Below are positions 53,097 through 62,323 of a stretch of 64,000 nucleotides of DNA, piece after piece. The DNA is taken from contig CP073744.1 in the NCBI GenBank assembly GCA_024397955.1, forward strand, positions 248,001 through 312,000, in the 5' to 3' direction. A program made the position numbers and the translations under genes. Numbering within the stretch: the stretch's first letter is position 1; each line of letters starts with the position of its first letter. The notes beneath the pieces are model-generated. The model did no database searches, was not told the DNA's origin, and saw nothing but the letters and a program-made list of their open reading frames with translations. The stretch is from a bacterium SCSIO 12696 (GTDB lineage: Bacteria; Pseudomonadota; Gammaproteobacteria; Pseudomonadales; Porticoccaceae).

Positions 53097-53492
53097 TTAA
53101 TGGCATTCGCACTTGGTCTTTCGACACAGGCGATGGTTTAACAGATGCCCCGCTGCAATGAGGCAGGCGCCAACAACCGTGAGCAGCTTTTCACCGACTT
53201 CGCCGAGTACAGCGTGACCTAAAAAGACCGCTGCAATAAGCAAACACAATCCGGATATGCCAAGCAGTGCGACAGTCAGGTTTTTATGCTTCTTACAACC
53301 AATTGTCAGAGCGATTAAGCTGATCGGTATCACTGCTAATACCATCCATAAATGAAAGATCTCATTGTCCAGGTTTAACGCGGTGATGGCTGGCAAAGAA
53401 ACCGCCAATACAGGCAGTGCAAGGCAGTGAAAAGTACAAATAAAAGACAAGCTAATCGCCGTCTTGTCCGTTATGGTTTGAATATTTTTCAT
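53097..53492 (-). CDS. MerC-domain membrane protein
   Basis: 131 aa with four membrane helices: TAISLSFICTFHCLALPVLAV, FHLWMVLAVIPISLIALTI, LTVALLGISGLCLLIAAVFL and the last near LLTVVGACLIAAGHLL. The conserved cysteine-histidine pair FHC in helix 1 and a Cys-rich end (RKTKCECH) fit MerC-like metal proteins. A role in metal uptake, likely zinc, follows from its place between zur and hisI; mercury transport is unlikely without other mer genes. Confidence 0.82.
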   Translation of the reverse strand: MKNIQTITDKTAISLSFICTFHCLALPVLAVSLPAITALNLDNEIFHLWMVLAVIPISLIALTIGCKKHKNLTVALLGISGLCLLIAAVFLGHAVLGEVGEKLLTVVGACLIAAGHLLNHRLCRKTKCECH

Positions 53493-53529
53493 GATTTTTT
53501 GGTCTTTTAAAAGGTTTTCTACAGATAAC

Positions 53530-54006
53530 CTAGGTGAGTTCGTTTTTGCAGTGGCCGCAAAGGCAGTTGATTTCCAGCTGTGAACTGACTAAATGAAACC
53601 CGGCTTTTTCCACATTGTGTTTTAAATGAGCTATGGTCGATTTGCTGACGGTGATTTCCTCAACTTGCTGGCATTTGCTACAAATCAAAAACTGTGGAAC
53701 CCCGTGTTCGTGATCGCAGGTAATGTGAGCACAGGCAATGTATTTTTTTGCCGAGTCCAGTTTGTGAATCAGCCCCTCGTCTTGCAGAAAATCGAGAATG
53801 CGATAAACAGACATGGGTGGAATGGATTTGCCATTTTGTTGTTTGCAGTAATCAACCAACTCATAAGCTGACATGGCTTTTCCGGATTGCAGTAAGCCTG
53901 AGAGAATTTTTTTGCGTTTGTCAGTGAGCCTTGTTCCCCGAGACTTACAGTTGTTTTCGGCGTAACTGAGAATTTCCTGAATTTGACTTGAGCTGTTCAT
54001 CAGCAT
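53530..54006 (-). CDS. zur: Fur-family zinc uptake regulator Zur
   Basis: 158-aa metalloregulator. N-terminal winged helix (RLTDKRKKILSGLLQSG, PPMSVYRILDFLQDEGLIHK) and a C-terminal dimerisation domain with paired CxxC zinc sites (LICSKC, CLCGHC) and a histidine/cysteine-rich sensor stretch (CAHITCDHEHG). This layout fits Zur better than Fur, as does the linkage to zrgA. Its ATG shares one base with the zrgA stop, so Zur is autoregulated if the operator ahead of zrgA is used. Confidence 0.9.
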   Translation of the reverse strand: MLMNSSSQIQEILSYAENNCKSRGTRLTDKRKKILSGLLQSGKAMSAYELVDYCKQQNGKSIPPMSVYRILDFLQDEGLIHKLDSAKKYIACAHITCDHEHGVPQFLICSKCQQVEEITVSKSTIAHLKHNVEKAGFHLVSSQLEINCLCGHCKNELT

Positions 54007-54635
54007 TACCTGAAGCGGATGACTTTTGTTGTGGAATTGAGCGTAGCTGAACCTTGTTGGTTATCGGTTATCCACATAACATCCAGTTCTTCAATGCCCG
54101 GAAAGAAGTCGAGCAAATTAACCGACATGCTGTTTAACTTTGTCCCTTGTATACAGTTAAAGCGATAGCTGACGGTAACTTCGCTATGGCTATCCTCATC
54201 TTTCTGATGCTTGTTGTGGTGACCGTGGTGGTGGTCTTCGTCATGGCTAATCAAGGCGGACAAGTCTGCTTTGGCTTCAACAGGTACGCATTCGGTGCCA
54301 GAAAATACAAACAACTGCTTTGGCTGTTCGAGCGTTGTTTTTGCACGTTCCAGTGTTTGTTTTTGTTTGCTGGATGTTGCCCGGTGTTCAAAGCCAACAA
54401 TATTTGCAGCGGGAGACTCCAGGCCAATTTCCAATGTGTTTCCTTCAAGAGCCAGGGTGAGTTCCCCGTGGCCATGAAGGTGCGCTTCTTGTTGTTGCGC
54501 TACGCCGCTGTGCTCCTCCGCATGATCCGCATGAGTGTGGGAATGCTCCGAAGGGCCAGCTTTTAGCGCAAGTGGAATTAGCAGCGTTGTACTAATGGCT
54601 GTACTGATAACAGTACCGATCATTGATCTGTTCAT
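54006..54635 (-). CDS. zrgA: ZrgA-like periplasmic zinc-binding protein (DUF2796)
   Basis: 209 aa with a signal peptide and two histidine-rich blocks, HSHTHADHAEEHSG near the mature N-terminus and HDEDHHHGHHNKHQKDE around residues 140-160. The DUF2796 core is seen in HLHGHGELTLALEGNTLEIG and SPAANIVGFEH. Vibrio ZrgA is a Zur-repressed protein needed for zinc acquisition. It leads the minus-strand run with zur, merC and hisI, behind a near-ideal Zur-type palindrome. Confidence 0.9.
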   Translation of the reverse strand: MNRSMIGTVISTAISTTLLIPLALKAGPSEHSHTHADHAEEHSGVAQQQEAHLHGHGELTLALEGNTLEIGLESPAANIVGFEHRATSSKQKQTLERAKTTLEQPKQLFVFSGTECVPVEAKADLSALISHDEDHHHGHHNKHQKDEDSHSEVTVSYRFNCIQGTKLNSMSVNLLDFFPGIEELDVMWITDNQQGSATLNSTTKVIRFR

Positions 54636-54680
54636 AACAGCGTAATTGTTGGTTTAAATTGCGACCTGAAATTGATGTTG

Positions 54681-54699
54681 AATGATACAGTGTATCATT
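54681..54699. promoter_or_regulatory. Zur-type operator ahead of zrgA-zur
   Basis: AATGATACAGTGTATCATT has perfect 8-bp arms around a 3-nt centre, the geometry of gammaproteobacterial Zur boxes (AATGTTAT-N3-ATAACATT). It is 46-64 bp upstream of the zrgA ATG. A second, degenerate copy lies at 51924-51942 in front of the ABC genes of the same locus. Confidence 0.7.
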
Positions 54700-54804
54700 T
54701 TTGAAGAAAAGTCGTATTCACTGCCTCCCCAGGGGATCAGGGGGTGATCTGTGCAGAAGCGTTTACTCCTACAGGCCTACATCGGAAAGTACCCATACGC
54801 GATA

Positions 54805-56403
54805 TCAGGCAACGCTTTTCGGTACGGCTTCCATCAGTTGCTGGCAGTATTCGGTTTGTGGCGCTGAAAACAATTGCTCAGTCATTGCGGTTTCGACGAT
54901 TTTGCCTCTCTGCATAACCGCAACCCGGTCGCACAGCATACGTACCACGGATAAATCGTGGGAGATAAACAGCATGGTGAGCTGGTGTTCGCGAGCCAGT
55001 TGCAGAATCAATTCCAGAATCTGTGCCTGAATAGTCACATCCAATGCAGACACCGGTTCGTCCGCCACAATAAACTCGGGGCTGGTGGCAATGGCACGGC
55101 CAATGGCGATGCGCTGCCGCTGACCGCCGGAAAACTCGTGGGGGTACTTGCGAATAAATTGTCGAGCCAGCCCCACATCATCCATAAGCTGTAGCACTTT
55201 CTCGGTGACGTTTTTACGGTTTGCCAGGTTGTGGTAGAGCATAGGCTCTGCGAGTGTATCGAACACCGTCATACGCGGATTTAAGGAAGCATAAGGATCC
55301 TGAAAAATCATTTGCATGCGAGGCCGATAGGGCAGCATCTGTTTGCTGTTCAAATGAGTAATGTCATTGCCATCGTACTCGACACTTCCCGCGGTGGCGG
55401 GCACCAGGTTTAACAGCGCCCGTCCGGTGGTGGATTTGCCGGAGCCGGACTCTCCCACCAGGCCAAGAATCTCCCCTTTGTTTACGGTCAGGCTAATGTC
55501 GTCGACAGCTTTTACCCACTGCTTTTGCTGATCTTTAAACCAGACTTTCAGGTTGTGGCAAGCAACCAATGGGGTATCGGCGACAGTTTGTTGCTGTTTT
55601 GCACCACTGGGAATGGCGGCCAGTAACTGGCGGGTATAGTCGTGTTCTGGTTGTTGAAAAATTGCTTTGGCGGGGCCTTGTTCGACAATCTTGCCGCGCT
55701 GCATTACGGCCACTTTATCGGCAACATCCGCGACTACGGCGAGGTCGTGGCTGATAAACAGTACGGCAATGTTGTGGCGCTGCTGCAGCTGGCGGATGAG
55801 CTGCAAAATCTGCGCTTGTATGGTGACGTCCAGCGCGGTTGTTGGCTCATCGCAAATCAACAGCTTTGGCTCGGTAATCAGTGCCATGGCAATCATCACC
55901 CGCTGGCGCATGCCGCCAGAAAATTCATGGGGGTAGCTGTTGTAGCGCCGCTCCGGCTCAATGATGCCCACTTCGTCGAGAATGGCAATGGCCCGTTTGC
56001 GAGCCTCTGCTCGGTTGATGCGGCGGTGTTGCAACAACGGCTCGATCAGTTGTTCGCCCACGGTGAGGTAGGGATTCAGGCTGGTCATTGGGTCCTGAAA
56101 AATCATAGCAATATCGTTGCCACGAACCTGGCGAAGCTCGGCTTCCGTCATTTGCAGCAAATCATCGCCATCGAAAACCGCCGTACCGCTTTCGATTTTA
56201 CCCGGTGGTTGGGGGATCAGACTCAACAGGCTGTAACAGGATACCGACTTGCCAGAGCCGGACTCGCCGACAATGGCCAGTGTCTCCCCTCGGTCGATAC
56301 TGAAGCTGACGCCATCGACGGACTTCACCACACCGTTGCGGGTGTGGAAGTAGGTGCGGAGGTTTTTAACGCTGAGTAGTGGCACGCTGGCTTCTGTCAT
56401 CAA
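54805..56403 (-). CDS. Peptide ABC transporter ATP-binding protein, two fused ATPase domains (OppDF/YejF-like)
   Basis: 532-aa cytoplasmic protein with two complete ABC modules. Each has Walker A GESGSGKS, a Q-loop ([26 protein letters not shown]), signature ([16 protein letters not shown]) and Walker B ([24 protein letters not shown]). The fusion corresponds to OppD plus OppF, as in YejF. It energises oligopeptide import together with the two permeases upstream; its ATG overlaps the oppC-like stop (ATGA). Confidence 0.94.
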   Translation of the reverse strand: MMTEASVPLLSVKNLRTYFHTRNGVVKSVDGVSFSIDRGETLAIVGESGSGKSVSCYSLLSLIPQPPGKIESGTAVFDGDDLLQMTEAELRQVRGNDIAMIFQDPMTSLNPYLTVGEQLIEPLLQHRRINRAEARKRAIAILDEVGIIEPERRYNSYPHEFSGGMRQRVMIAMALITEPKLLICDEPTTALDVTIQAQILQLIRQLQQRHNIAVLFISHDLAVVADVADKVAVMQRGKIVEQGPAKAIFQQPEHDYTRQLLAAIPSGAKQQQTVADTPLVACHNLKVWFKDQQKQWVKAVDDISLTVNKGEILGLVGESGSGKSTTGRALLNLVPATAGSVEYDGNDITHLNSKQMLPYRPRMQMIFQDPYASLNPRMTVFDTLAEPMLYHNLANRKNVTEKVLQLMDDVGLARQFIRKYPHEFSGGQRQRIAIGRAIATSPEFIVADEPVSALDVTIQAQILELILQLAREHQLTMLFISHDLSVVRMLCDRVAVMQRGKIVETAMTEQLFSAPQTEYCQQLMEAVPKSVA

Positions 56404-57287
56404 TCTTTACTCGCCTTGGGATCCAGTGCATCCCGCAACCCGTCCCCTAAAAAGTTCAGGGCAAACAGGGTGATGGATAATGCAAGGCCCGGATAGATCA
56501 ACAGCCATGGGTATTCTTCCATGGTTTCCACGCCATAATTAATTAGTAGCCCCCAGGAGCTTTGTGGGGGCTGAATACCCAGCCCGAGGAAGCTCAAAAA
56601 TGCCTCCAGCAACATCACGTTGGGGATGGTGAGCGTGGTGTACACAATCACTGGCCCAAGGGTATTGGGAATAATGTGGCGGCGGATAATGGCCCATTTG
56701 GACAAACCGATAGAAGTCGCGGCCTCCACGAACTCCTGGTGCCGCAGGGTCTGCACCTGGCTGCGCACAATACGAGCCATGGTTAGCCACTCCACGGCAC
56801 CGATGGCCAGGAATAACAACAGAATGTTTTTTCCGAATACCACCATCAGCAAGATGATAAAAATCATAAACGGCAGGGCGTAGAGAATATCCACAAAGCG
56901 CATCATTGCAGCATCTATGCGTCCACCCAGATAGCCAGCGACAGCACCGTAAGCCACGCCAATCAGCAGTGCTACGCCAGTGGCGATAAAGCCAACTGTC
57001 AGAGACACCCGGCCGCCGTAGAGGATGCGTGTTAACAGGTCGCGGCCAAAGGTGTCGGTACCCAGCCAGTGGTCTGCAGACGGTGCACTGGCACCCAGTT
57101 CCAGGTTCTGCAGGTCGTAGGGGTAGGGGGCTATCCATGGGGTCAACAGTGATAACACCACCAATGTGCTGAGCACTCCAAGGCCAAATAACGCCAGTCG
57201 GTTTTTGCGCAAACGCACCCAGGCGTCTTGCCACAAGCTGGTGCCTTTTTCTGCGTTCAAACTATTGTCTATCGCTAATGGCTTCAT
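56400..57287 (-). CDS. oppC: Oligopeptide ABC transporter permease OppC-like
   Basis: 295-aa inner-membrane permease, about six helices, with the family coupling motif seen in EAATSIGLSKWAIIRRHIIPN and the hallmark LGTDTFGRDLLTRILYGGR. The ATG at 57287 has GGAGG six nt upstream and overlaps the oppB-like stop in ATGA; a longer frame begins 45 nt earlier inside oppB and is rejected. Confidence 0.93.
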   Translation of the reverse strand: MKPLAIDNSLNAEKGTSLWQDAWVRLRKNRLALFGLGVLSTLVVLSLLTPWIAPYPYDLQNLELGASAPSADHWLGTDTFGRDLLTRILYGGRVSLTVGFIATGVALLIGVAYGAVAGYLGGRIDAAMMRFVDILYALPFMIFIILLMVVFGKNILLLFLAIGAVEWLTMARIVRSQVQTLRHQEFVEAATSIGLSKWAIIRRHIIPNTLGPVIVYTTLTIPNVMLLEAFLSFLGLGIQPPQSSWGLLINYGVETMEEYPWLLIYPGLALSITLFALNFLGDGLRDALDPKASKD

Positions 57288-58222
57288 GACTTGCCTCCCT
57301 GATACTGCTGACGCAATTTGGGGTTGAGCCAAACAGCCAGCACGTCGGAGAGTAAATTGAACAGAATAATCAGCGTGGCGAAGAACACAGTGGTACCCAT
57401 AATCAGGGTGTAATCCCGGTTAAATGCGGCCTGTACATAGAGGCGGCCCATGCCCGGTATCTGAAAAACCGTCTCCACCACAAAAGAGCCGGACAGCAAG
57501 CCGGCAAAGGCGGGCCCAAGAAATGCGACCACCGGCATCAGCCCACCCCGCAAGCCATGCTTGAGCACAATTAACCATTCCGGTAAGCCTTTGGCGCGGG
57601 CGGTACGAATGTAATCCTGTGACAGGACTTCCAACATGCCGCCACGGGACAGGCGTGCCACATAAGCGGCATAGGCGGCCCCCAGGGTAATAGCGGGCAG
57701 TATTTTGTCGCCGGGGATATTGCCCCAGCCGGATACCGGTAGCCATTCCAGCCAGATACCAAAAATCAATACCAGCAGTGGCCCCAATAAAAATGACGGC
57801 ATGCAGATACCCAACATGGCGGCAGACATGGGTAGGTAGTCACTGGCGCTATTGGGCCGCAATGCGGCGACCACCCCGGCACAGATGCCAATCAATAGAG
57901 CCACCAGCATGGCGTACAGACCTAGCTCGGCGGTAGTGGCCAGGCCGGCACCAATCAGCTCATTGACGGTGCGGCCCAGGTATTTGAATGACGGCCCAAA
58001 CTCCCCCTGCAATAGCCCACCCAGATAATTGATGTACTGCTGCCAAACTGGTTTGTCCAGCTCATACAGGGTGCTGAGTTCTGCGTACACTTCTGGTGGC
58101 ATGGCTTTATCTGAGGACAGCGGATCCCCCGGTGCGGCCCGCACCAGGAAAAACGTAAGTGTGATAACCGCAAACAAAACGGGGATGGCCTGTAACAGCC
58201 GCACCAGGGTAAATCGCAACAT
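57284..58222 (-). CDS. oppB: Oligopeptide ABC transporter permease OppB-like
   Basis: 312-aa inner-membrane permease with N-terminal LVRLLQAIPVLFAVITLTFF and RAAPGDPL, the segment GEFGPSFKYLGRTVNELI that is typical of OppB, and the ATPase-coupling motif DYIRTARAKGLPEWLIVLKH. It lies 6 bp after the binding-protein gene and is coupled to oppC by an ATGA overlap. Confidence 0.93.
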   Translation of the reverse strand: MLRFTLVRLLQAIPVLFAVITLTFFLVRAAPGDPLSSDKAMPPEVYAELSTLYELDKPVWQQYINYLGGLLQGEFGPSFKYLGRTVNELIGAGLATTAELGLYAMLVALLIGICAGVVAALRPNSASDYLPMSAAMLGICMPSFLLGPLLVLIFGIWLEWLPVSGWGNIPGDKILPAITLGAAYAAYVARLSRGGMLEVLSQDYIRTARAKGLPEWLIVLKHGLRGGLMPVVAFLGPAFAGLLSGSFVVETVFQIPGMGRLYVQAAFNRDYTLIMGTTVFFATLIILFNLLSDVLAVWLNPKLRQQYQGGKS

Positions 58223-58228
58223 GGTTTA

Positions 58229-59866
58229 TTAGTTACTCTCGTTAGGCCGCTGGGTTTGCGTATCTTCAAGGGAGAAGTGGCTGAAGAACGGGCGGTCCAG
58301 TAGATTGGGTGTCACACCTTTTAATGATGGATGAACCAAGTGTCGAGTGGCGTAAGTGTATATGGGAATCACTGGTACCTCGTCCAACAAAATTTTCTCC
58401 GCCTGCATTAGCAATGCGTAGCGCTGTTCACGGCTACTGGCTCTAGGCGCTTGCTCCAACACCAAGCGATCGTATTCAGGGTTGTGCCAGCCAGTGCGAT
58501 TGTTGCCGCCGTCTTTAATCCATAAATCGAGAAAGGTATTTGGGTCCAGGTAATCGCCGATCCAGGATGCGCGGGATACCTGATATTCGCCGCGTTTTTC
58601 AGAATCCAGATAGACTTTCCAATCTTCATTGCGCAGGGTGATGTTGATATTCAGCTCCTGCTTCCACATTTGCTGGATGGCAACGGCAATTTTGCGGTGG
58701 CTCTCTTTGGTGTTGTACAGCACTTCCAAAGTATCGATGCCTTCGCCACTGGGGTAGCCAGCTTCTGCTAGCAGCCGCCGGGCCTCTTCCGGGTCGTAAC
58801 GTAAGCTGGATTCCGCAGTGTATCCGGCGGTATTGGGTGGAGTAATGGTAAAAGCGGGCAGCTGCCCCTGCTTGGTGATTCGCTCAACAATCTGTTGGCG
58901 ATTAATCGCCAGCGCCAGAGCTCGGCGAACCTTGGGGTTGTCCAGTGGCTTGATACGCGTATTAAGGCGATAGTAGTAGGTGCCGAGATAGGGCTGGTTC
59001 AGCAGTTGCTCCGGGGCATTTTCGCGATAGTAGCTGGTTTTATCGGCGGGTAGCTCGTAGGTATGGTGCAACTGGTTGGCGCGAAACATACGCTCTTCGG
59101 TGGTGATGTTCTCAGTGGGTAAAAATCGAATGCCATTGAGCGCCACTTGGTCGGCTTTGTGGTAGTAAGGGTTCTTTTCTACTTCAATGTAGTTGAACAG
59201 TTTCCACTGGGTGAGCCGAAAAGCACCGTTGCTCACCATGTTGCCGGGCCGTGTCCAGTGACTGCCTCGGGTCCAGGCGTTGCCGTGGGCTTCGATGGCA
59301 CTTCGGGGTACCGGGTAATAACTGTGGTGGCTTAACAAACCGAGAAAGTACGGTGTGGGGTTCTCCAGCTGAATTTGCAGGGTTTGCTTATCAATGACTT
59401 TAATTCCAACCTTGTCAAAATCATTGATGTCACCGCGCAAATAGGGCCCAGCATTTTTAATGGGGTAGTACATGTAGTTGTACTGGTTGCCCAGCTTGGG
59501 GTGCATGGCGCGCCAGAACGTCCAGCGAAAGTCCTCTGCGGTTACTGGCTCTCCGTTAGACCAGCGGGCATTGGGATTAAGATGAAAGGTGTAAGTGGTT
59601 TTGTCGTCGTTTATGTCCCAGCGCTGGGCGACACCCGGTTCTGGCTCCAAGGTTTCCGGATGGCTGTTGACTAAGGGTTCAAACAGGGATTCCTGAATAT
59701 AGGACTCTGAGACTCCAGTGGTGATATGAGGGTCTAAATCCTGAGGCTCCTCGCCATTGCCCCAGTAGAGGATTCCTGCTCGATTGCCTCTGTCTACATT
59801 GGTTTCTCCGCTGCCGCAGGCGGTAAGCAATATCACGGATATCACAGTGATAAATAAACGAGTCAC
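58229..59866 (-). CDS. oppA: Oligopeptide-binding lipoprotein OppA-like
   Basis: Family 5 extracellular solute-binding protein of about 545 aa. A lipoprotein signal (FITVISVILLTAC) precedes the conserved LDPHITTGVSESYIQESLFEPL (in parts), TYTFHLNPNARWSNGEPVTAEDF and LYNTKESHRKIAVAIQQMW. Captures peptides in the periplasm for the adjacent permeases. The GTG at 59866 with AGGAG five nt upstream gives a clean signal; a start 51 nt earlier would add a non-signal extension. Confidence 0.93.
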   Translation of the reverse strand: MTRLFITVISVILLTACGSGETNVDRGNRAGILYWGNGEEPQDLDPHITTGVSESYIQESLFEPLVNSHPETLEPEPGVAQRWDINDDKTTYTFHLNPNARWSNGEPVTAEDFRWTFWRAMHPKLGNQYNYMYYPIKNAGPYLRGDINDFDKVGIKVIDKQTLQIQLENPTPYFLGLLSHHSYYPVPRSAIEAHGNAWTRGSHWTRPGNMVSNGAFRLTQWKLFNYIEVEKNPYYHKADQVALNGIRFLPTENITTEERMFRANQLHHTYELPADKTSYYRENAPEQLLNQPYLGTYYYRLNTRIKPLDNPKVRRALALAINRQQIVERITKQGQLPAFTITPPNTAGYTAESSLRYDPEEARRLLAEAGYPSGEGIDTLEVLYNTKESHRKIAVAIQQMWKQELNINITLRNEDWKVYLDSEKRGEYQVSRASWIGDYLDPNTFLDLWIKDGGNNRTGWHNPEYDRLVLEQAPRASSREQRYALLMQAEKILLDEVPVIPIYTYATRHLVHPSLKGVTPNLLDRPFFSHFSLEDTQTQRPNESN

Positions 59867-59897
59867 ATTGGCTCCTGTCGATGGCTTAGCCGGATTG

Positions 59898-59929
59898 CAA
59901 AGCAAGCAAGTTGGCACTTGCCTGCTTTG
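59898..59929 (-). other. Stable hairpin between S9 peptidase and oppA
   Basis: Arms 59898-59911 and 59916-59929 pair at 13 of 14 positions with a 4-nt loop. It lies 21 nt beyond the peptidase stop and 31 nt before the oppA-like GTG, with no T-run on the minus strand. It could be a Rho-independent-like pause, a transcript-stabilising hairpin, or a processing site that sets different levels of peptidase and transporter. Confidence 0.5.
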
Positions 59930-59950
59930 ATGAAAAATGCAGAAAGGCTA

Positions 59951-61975
59951 CTACTTGGAGGACAGCTTTTCCCCGTGCTTTAAGTCCTGCTCCGGTGGTT
60001 TGCCACCGGGGCCAGTGAGGTAATGTTCCATCCAGCGCAACAGGCGCAGGGAGTAATCGTATTTGGCCCCGACCTTGCGGTTGCCGTGGCCTTCACCGGG
60101 GTAAAGAACCAAGCGCACTGGGGCGTTGTTCAGGGTTTTCAGGTAGCGGTACATCTCCAGAGACTGGCTGGGGTGCACCCTGGGGTCGGCCTCGCCGTGC
60201 ATAATCAGCAGGGGAGTGCGATGCTTTTTGGCGTGGTAGATCGGGCTGCGCTCCAGCATCCACTGAAAGTCGTCCCAGGGCCAGGCGCGAGCGTGTACCA
60301 GGTACATTTCGTTGGGAATATCAGTGGTACCGAATTTGGACAATTGGTTAGAAATGCCCACAAACATCACCCCTGCCTGGTAGTGCTCACTCAATGCAGT
60401 GGCGCTCCATGCGGTGGCAAAACCACCGTAAGAACCGCCGGTGATGCCCACTTTTTGTGGATCTACCATGCCTTTTTCAACCAGATAATCTTTACCGGCG
60501 ACAATGTCCCTAAATTCCGGGTCTGCGTACGCGTGTTGTCCCTCTTTGGAAAATTCCACACCGCGTCCGGTGCTGCCTCGGTAGTTGGGCCACAAGCTAA
60601 AGTAGCCTTTGCCGGAAAACACCTGAGCGGGCTCCGAGTAGCGGTTGTGCCAGCCATTGGAAATGTGGGCTTCCGGGCCGCCGTGGATAAAATTAATCAG
60701 TGGGTACTTTTTGCCCTTTTTGTAGTTCACTGGGTAAACCAGCACGCCTTGAATGTCGGTACCGTCTTCGGTTTTCCAGGTGATGCTTTCTTGTTTGCCC
60801 AATGCAATCTCATCGAGCCAGGGATTGCTATTGCTCAGGCGAGTAACGTTGCCCCTTTGGTACCAAAACACTTCTCGCGGATGGTTGGGGGCGTCTGCTA
60901 TAAACGCAAAACCACTGCCTGCTTTAGGCGTAGAGATCGAGCGTACAATGCGTTTGCCAATATTGAGTTTTTTGCCGTTCCCCGATTTGCCTGGCTTCAG
61001 GGTCACTATCTCGCTGCCGGTACCGATATGGTTGAGCGCCAGTAGATCGCCACCGGGTAAGAATTCGATGTCTTTGCTGTGACCCAACAGGCCCGGTTGT
61101 AAATCAGTGGTTTTGCCATTGCGGTAGTATTTAACAATGCCGCTCGATGGGTCGTGAATGTCTTCACTGCCAATATAGGCGATGTCTTTGCCGTTGGGTG
61201 CCCAGTGGCCATGACCCACTTTGCCATCGCTGTTGAGAGTGGCTTTGATGCTGCCGTCTTTGTTGAGAATCGCCACTTTGGATTTCATCAGTGTGTCATC
61301 CACCAATGGTGTCGGTGTGATGGTGGCGACAATGCTTTTGCCGTTGGGGCTGTAGGCCACACGCAAAACCTGGCCTTCTACATTGAGAGCCTCTGCCTTT
61401 GGATTGGCGGCAGATAAATCCAGACGATACAGACGGTTGAATTTCAATTGCTCTTCATAAACTTTGGGCTGAAAGCCTTTGGCAATGAGTTTTTCCTGGT
61501 TTTTGGGGATCTCTGCCGTGGTTAGTAAAAGAAGTTCACCTTTGCTATTGATGTCGTAGTTGATGATGTCAGAGCTGTGGGTATAGACAAGGCTTGATTC
61601 ACCACCGTCGATGGGAATTCGATAGAGACTGATAACTTTGTCATCGTTGCGCTTGGCCAAATAGTAGAGATGGCGGCTGTCGTGAGACCACTTGATCACG
61701 TTGACATTCACGGCACCGGTGACAAAGGGGCGTGAGTTTCCCTTGGTGTCGCTAATGTGTAGTTCTCCCCAGTCCGGGCCGTCATCGTCTTTGTAGGGGG
61801 TGCGCTGGACGCTCTTGGTGTAGGCAACCCAATCACCGTTCGGTGAAGCGGAAACGGACGTTACCTGAGAAACCCGGGCAATATCGTCCAGAGTCATAGG
61901 TTGTTTTTCGGCGCTGGCAGTGACTGAGATCAACAGAGCAATGAGTAGTGTGATTGTGGGTATTGTTTTCGACAC
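59951..61975 (-). CDS. Exported S9-family prolyl oligopeptidase-like serine peptidase
   Basis: 674 aa: signal peptide (TITLLIALLISVTASA), a seven-bladed beta-propeller (about 30-400; VTSVSASPNGDWVAYT) and an alpha/beta-hydrolase domain. The triad is complete: Ser515 in GGSYGGFA, Asp597 in GEADPR and His630 in GEGHGNRK. Likely a dipeptidyl- or acylaminoacyl-peptidase acting on peptides in the periplasm or outside. The GTG at 61975 has AGGAGG five nt upstream. It sits ahead of the opp-like genes on the same strand, suggesting peptide hydrolysis linked to import. Confidence 0.93.
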   Translation of the reverse strand: MSKTIPTITLLIALLISVTASAEKQPMTLDDIARVSQVTSVSASPNGDWVAYTKSVQRTPYKDDDGPDWGELHISDTKGNSRPFVTGAVNVNVIKWSHDSRHLYYLAKRNDDKVISLYRIPIDGGESSLVYTHSSDIINYDINSKGELLLLTTAEIPKNQEKLIAKGFQPKVYEEQLKFNRLYRLDLSAANPKAEALNVEGQVLRVAYSPNGKSIVATITPTPLVDDTLMKSKVAILNKDGSIKATLNSDGKVGHGHWAPNGKDIAYIGSEDIHDPSSGIVKYYRNGKTTDLQPGLLGHSKDIEFLPGGDLLALNHIGTGSEIVTLKPGKSGNGKKLNIGKRIVRSISTPKAGSGFAFIADAPNHPREVFWYQRGNVTRLSNSNPWLDEIALGKQESITWKTEDGTDIQGVLVYPVNYKKGKKYPLINFIHGGPEAHISNGWHNRYSEPAQVFSGKGYFSLWPNYRGSTGRGVEFSKEGQHAYADPEFRDIVAGKDYLVEKGMVDPQKVGITGGSYGGFATAWSATALSEHYQAGVMFVGISNQLSKFGTTDIPNEMYLVHARAWPWDDFQWMLERSPIYHAKKHRTPLLIMHGEADPRVHPSQSLEMYRYLKTLNNAPVRLVLYPGEGHGNRKVGAKYDYSLRLLRWMEHYLTGPGGKPPEQDLKHGEKLSSK

Positions 61976-62062
61976 CGGTACCTCCTGGGTAAACAAAAAA
62001 CAGGCTTACGGCAGAGCGTAAAGCGAATCAGTATACCTGTTGCTACAGCGGTTTGCGTGCCC

Positions 62063-62091
62063 TTGATTTGCCCGGGTAAAGCGCACATAAT
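62063..62091 (+). promoter_or_regulatory. Sigma-70 type promoter of the SRP RNA gene
   Basis: TTGATT (62063-62068) and CATAAT (62086-62091) with a 17-bp spacer, placing transcription start near 62098, a few bases before the 4.5S RNA stem. Both elements are close to consensus, as expected for a strongly expressed stable RNA. Confidence 0.7.
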
Positions 62092-62105
62092 GCCGCGCTC
62101 TCAAT

Positions 62106-62219
<114 letters not shown>

Positions 62220-62285
62220 CATTTCAGATCACAGTATTCAAAAGACCGTCTTTAGAAGACAGAGGACAGTACGGCCTCTGTTACC

Positions 62286-62291
62286 TATAAT
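62286..62291 (+). promoter_or_regulatory. Candidate -10 element of dnaX
   Basis: TATAAT, 32 bp ahead of the dnaX ATG, is a perfect -10 hexamer; no convincing -35 lies 17 bp upstream. A hairpin CAGAGG/CCTCTG sits just before it and could be the end of the SRP RNA transcript. Confidence 0.4.
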
Positions 62292-62323
62292 GCCCGCCTT
62301 GGTTTCTGAAACAGAGTAATCCT

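Noticed and set aside
55642..56379. 245-codon open frame on plus
   Set aside because: Antisense to the fused peptide ABC ATPase and without recognisable domains.
60023..61045. 340-codon open frame on plus
   Set aside because: Fully antisense to the S9 peptidase, whose catalytic motifs are intact; no family resemblance or ribosome binding site.
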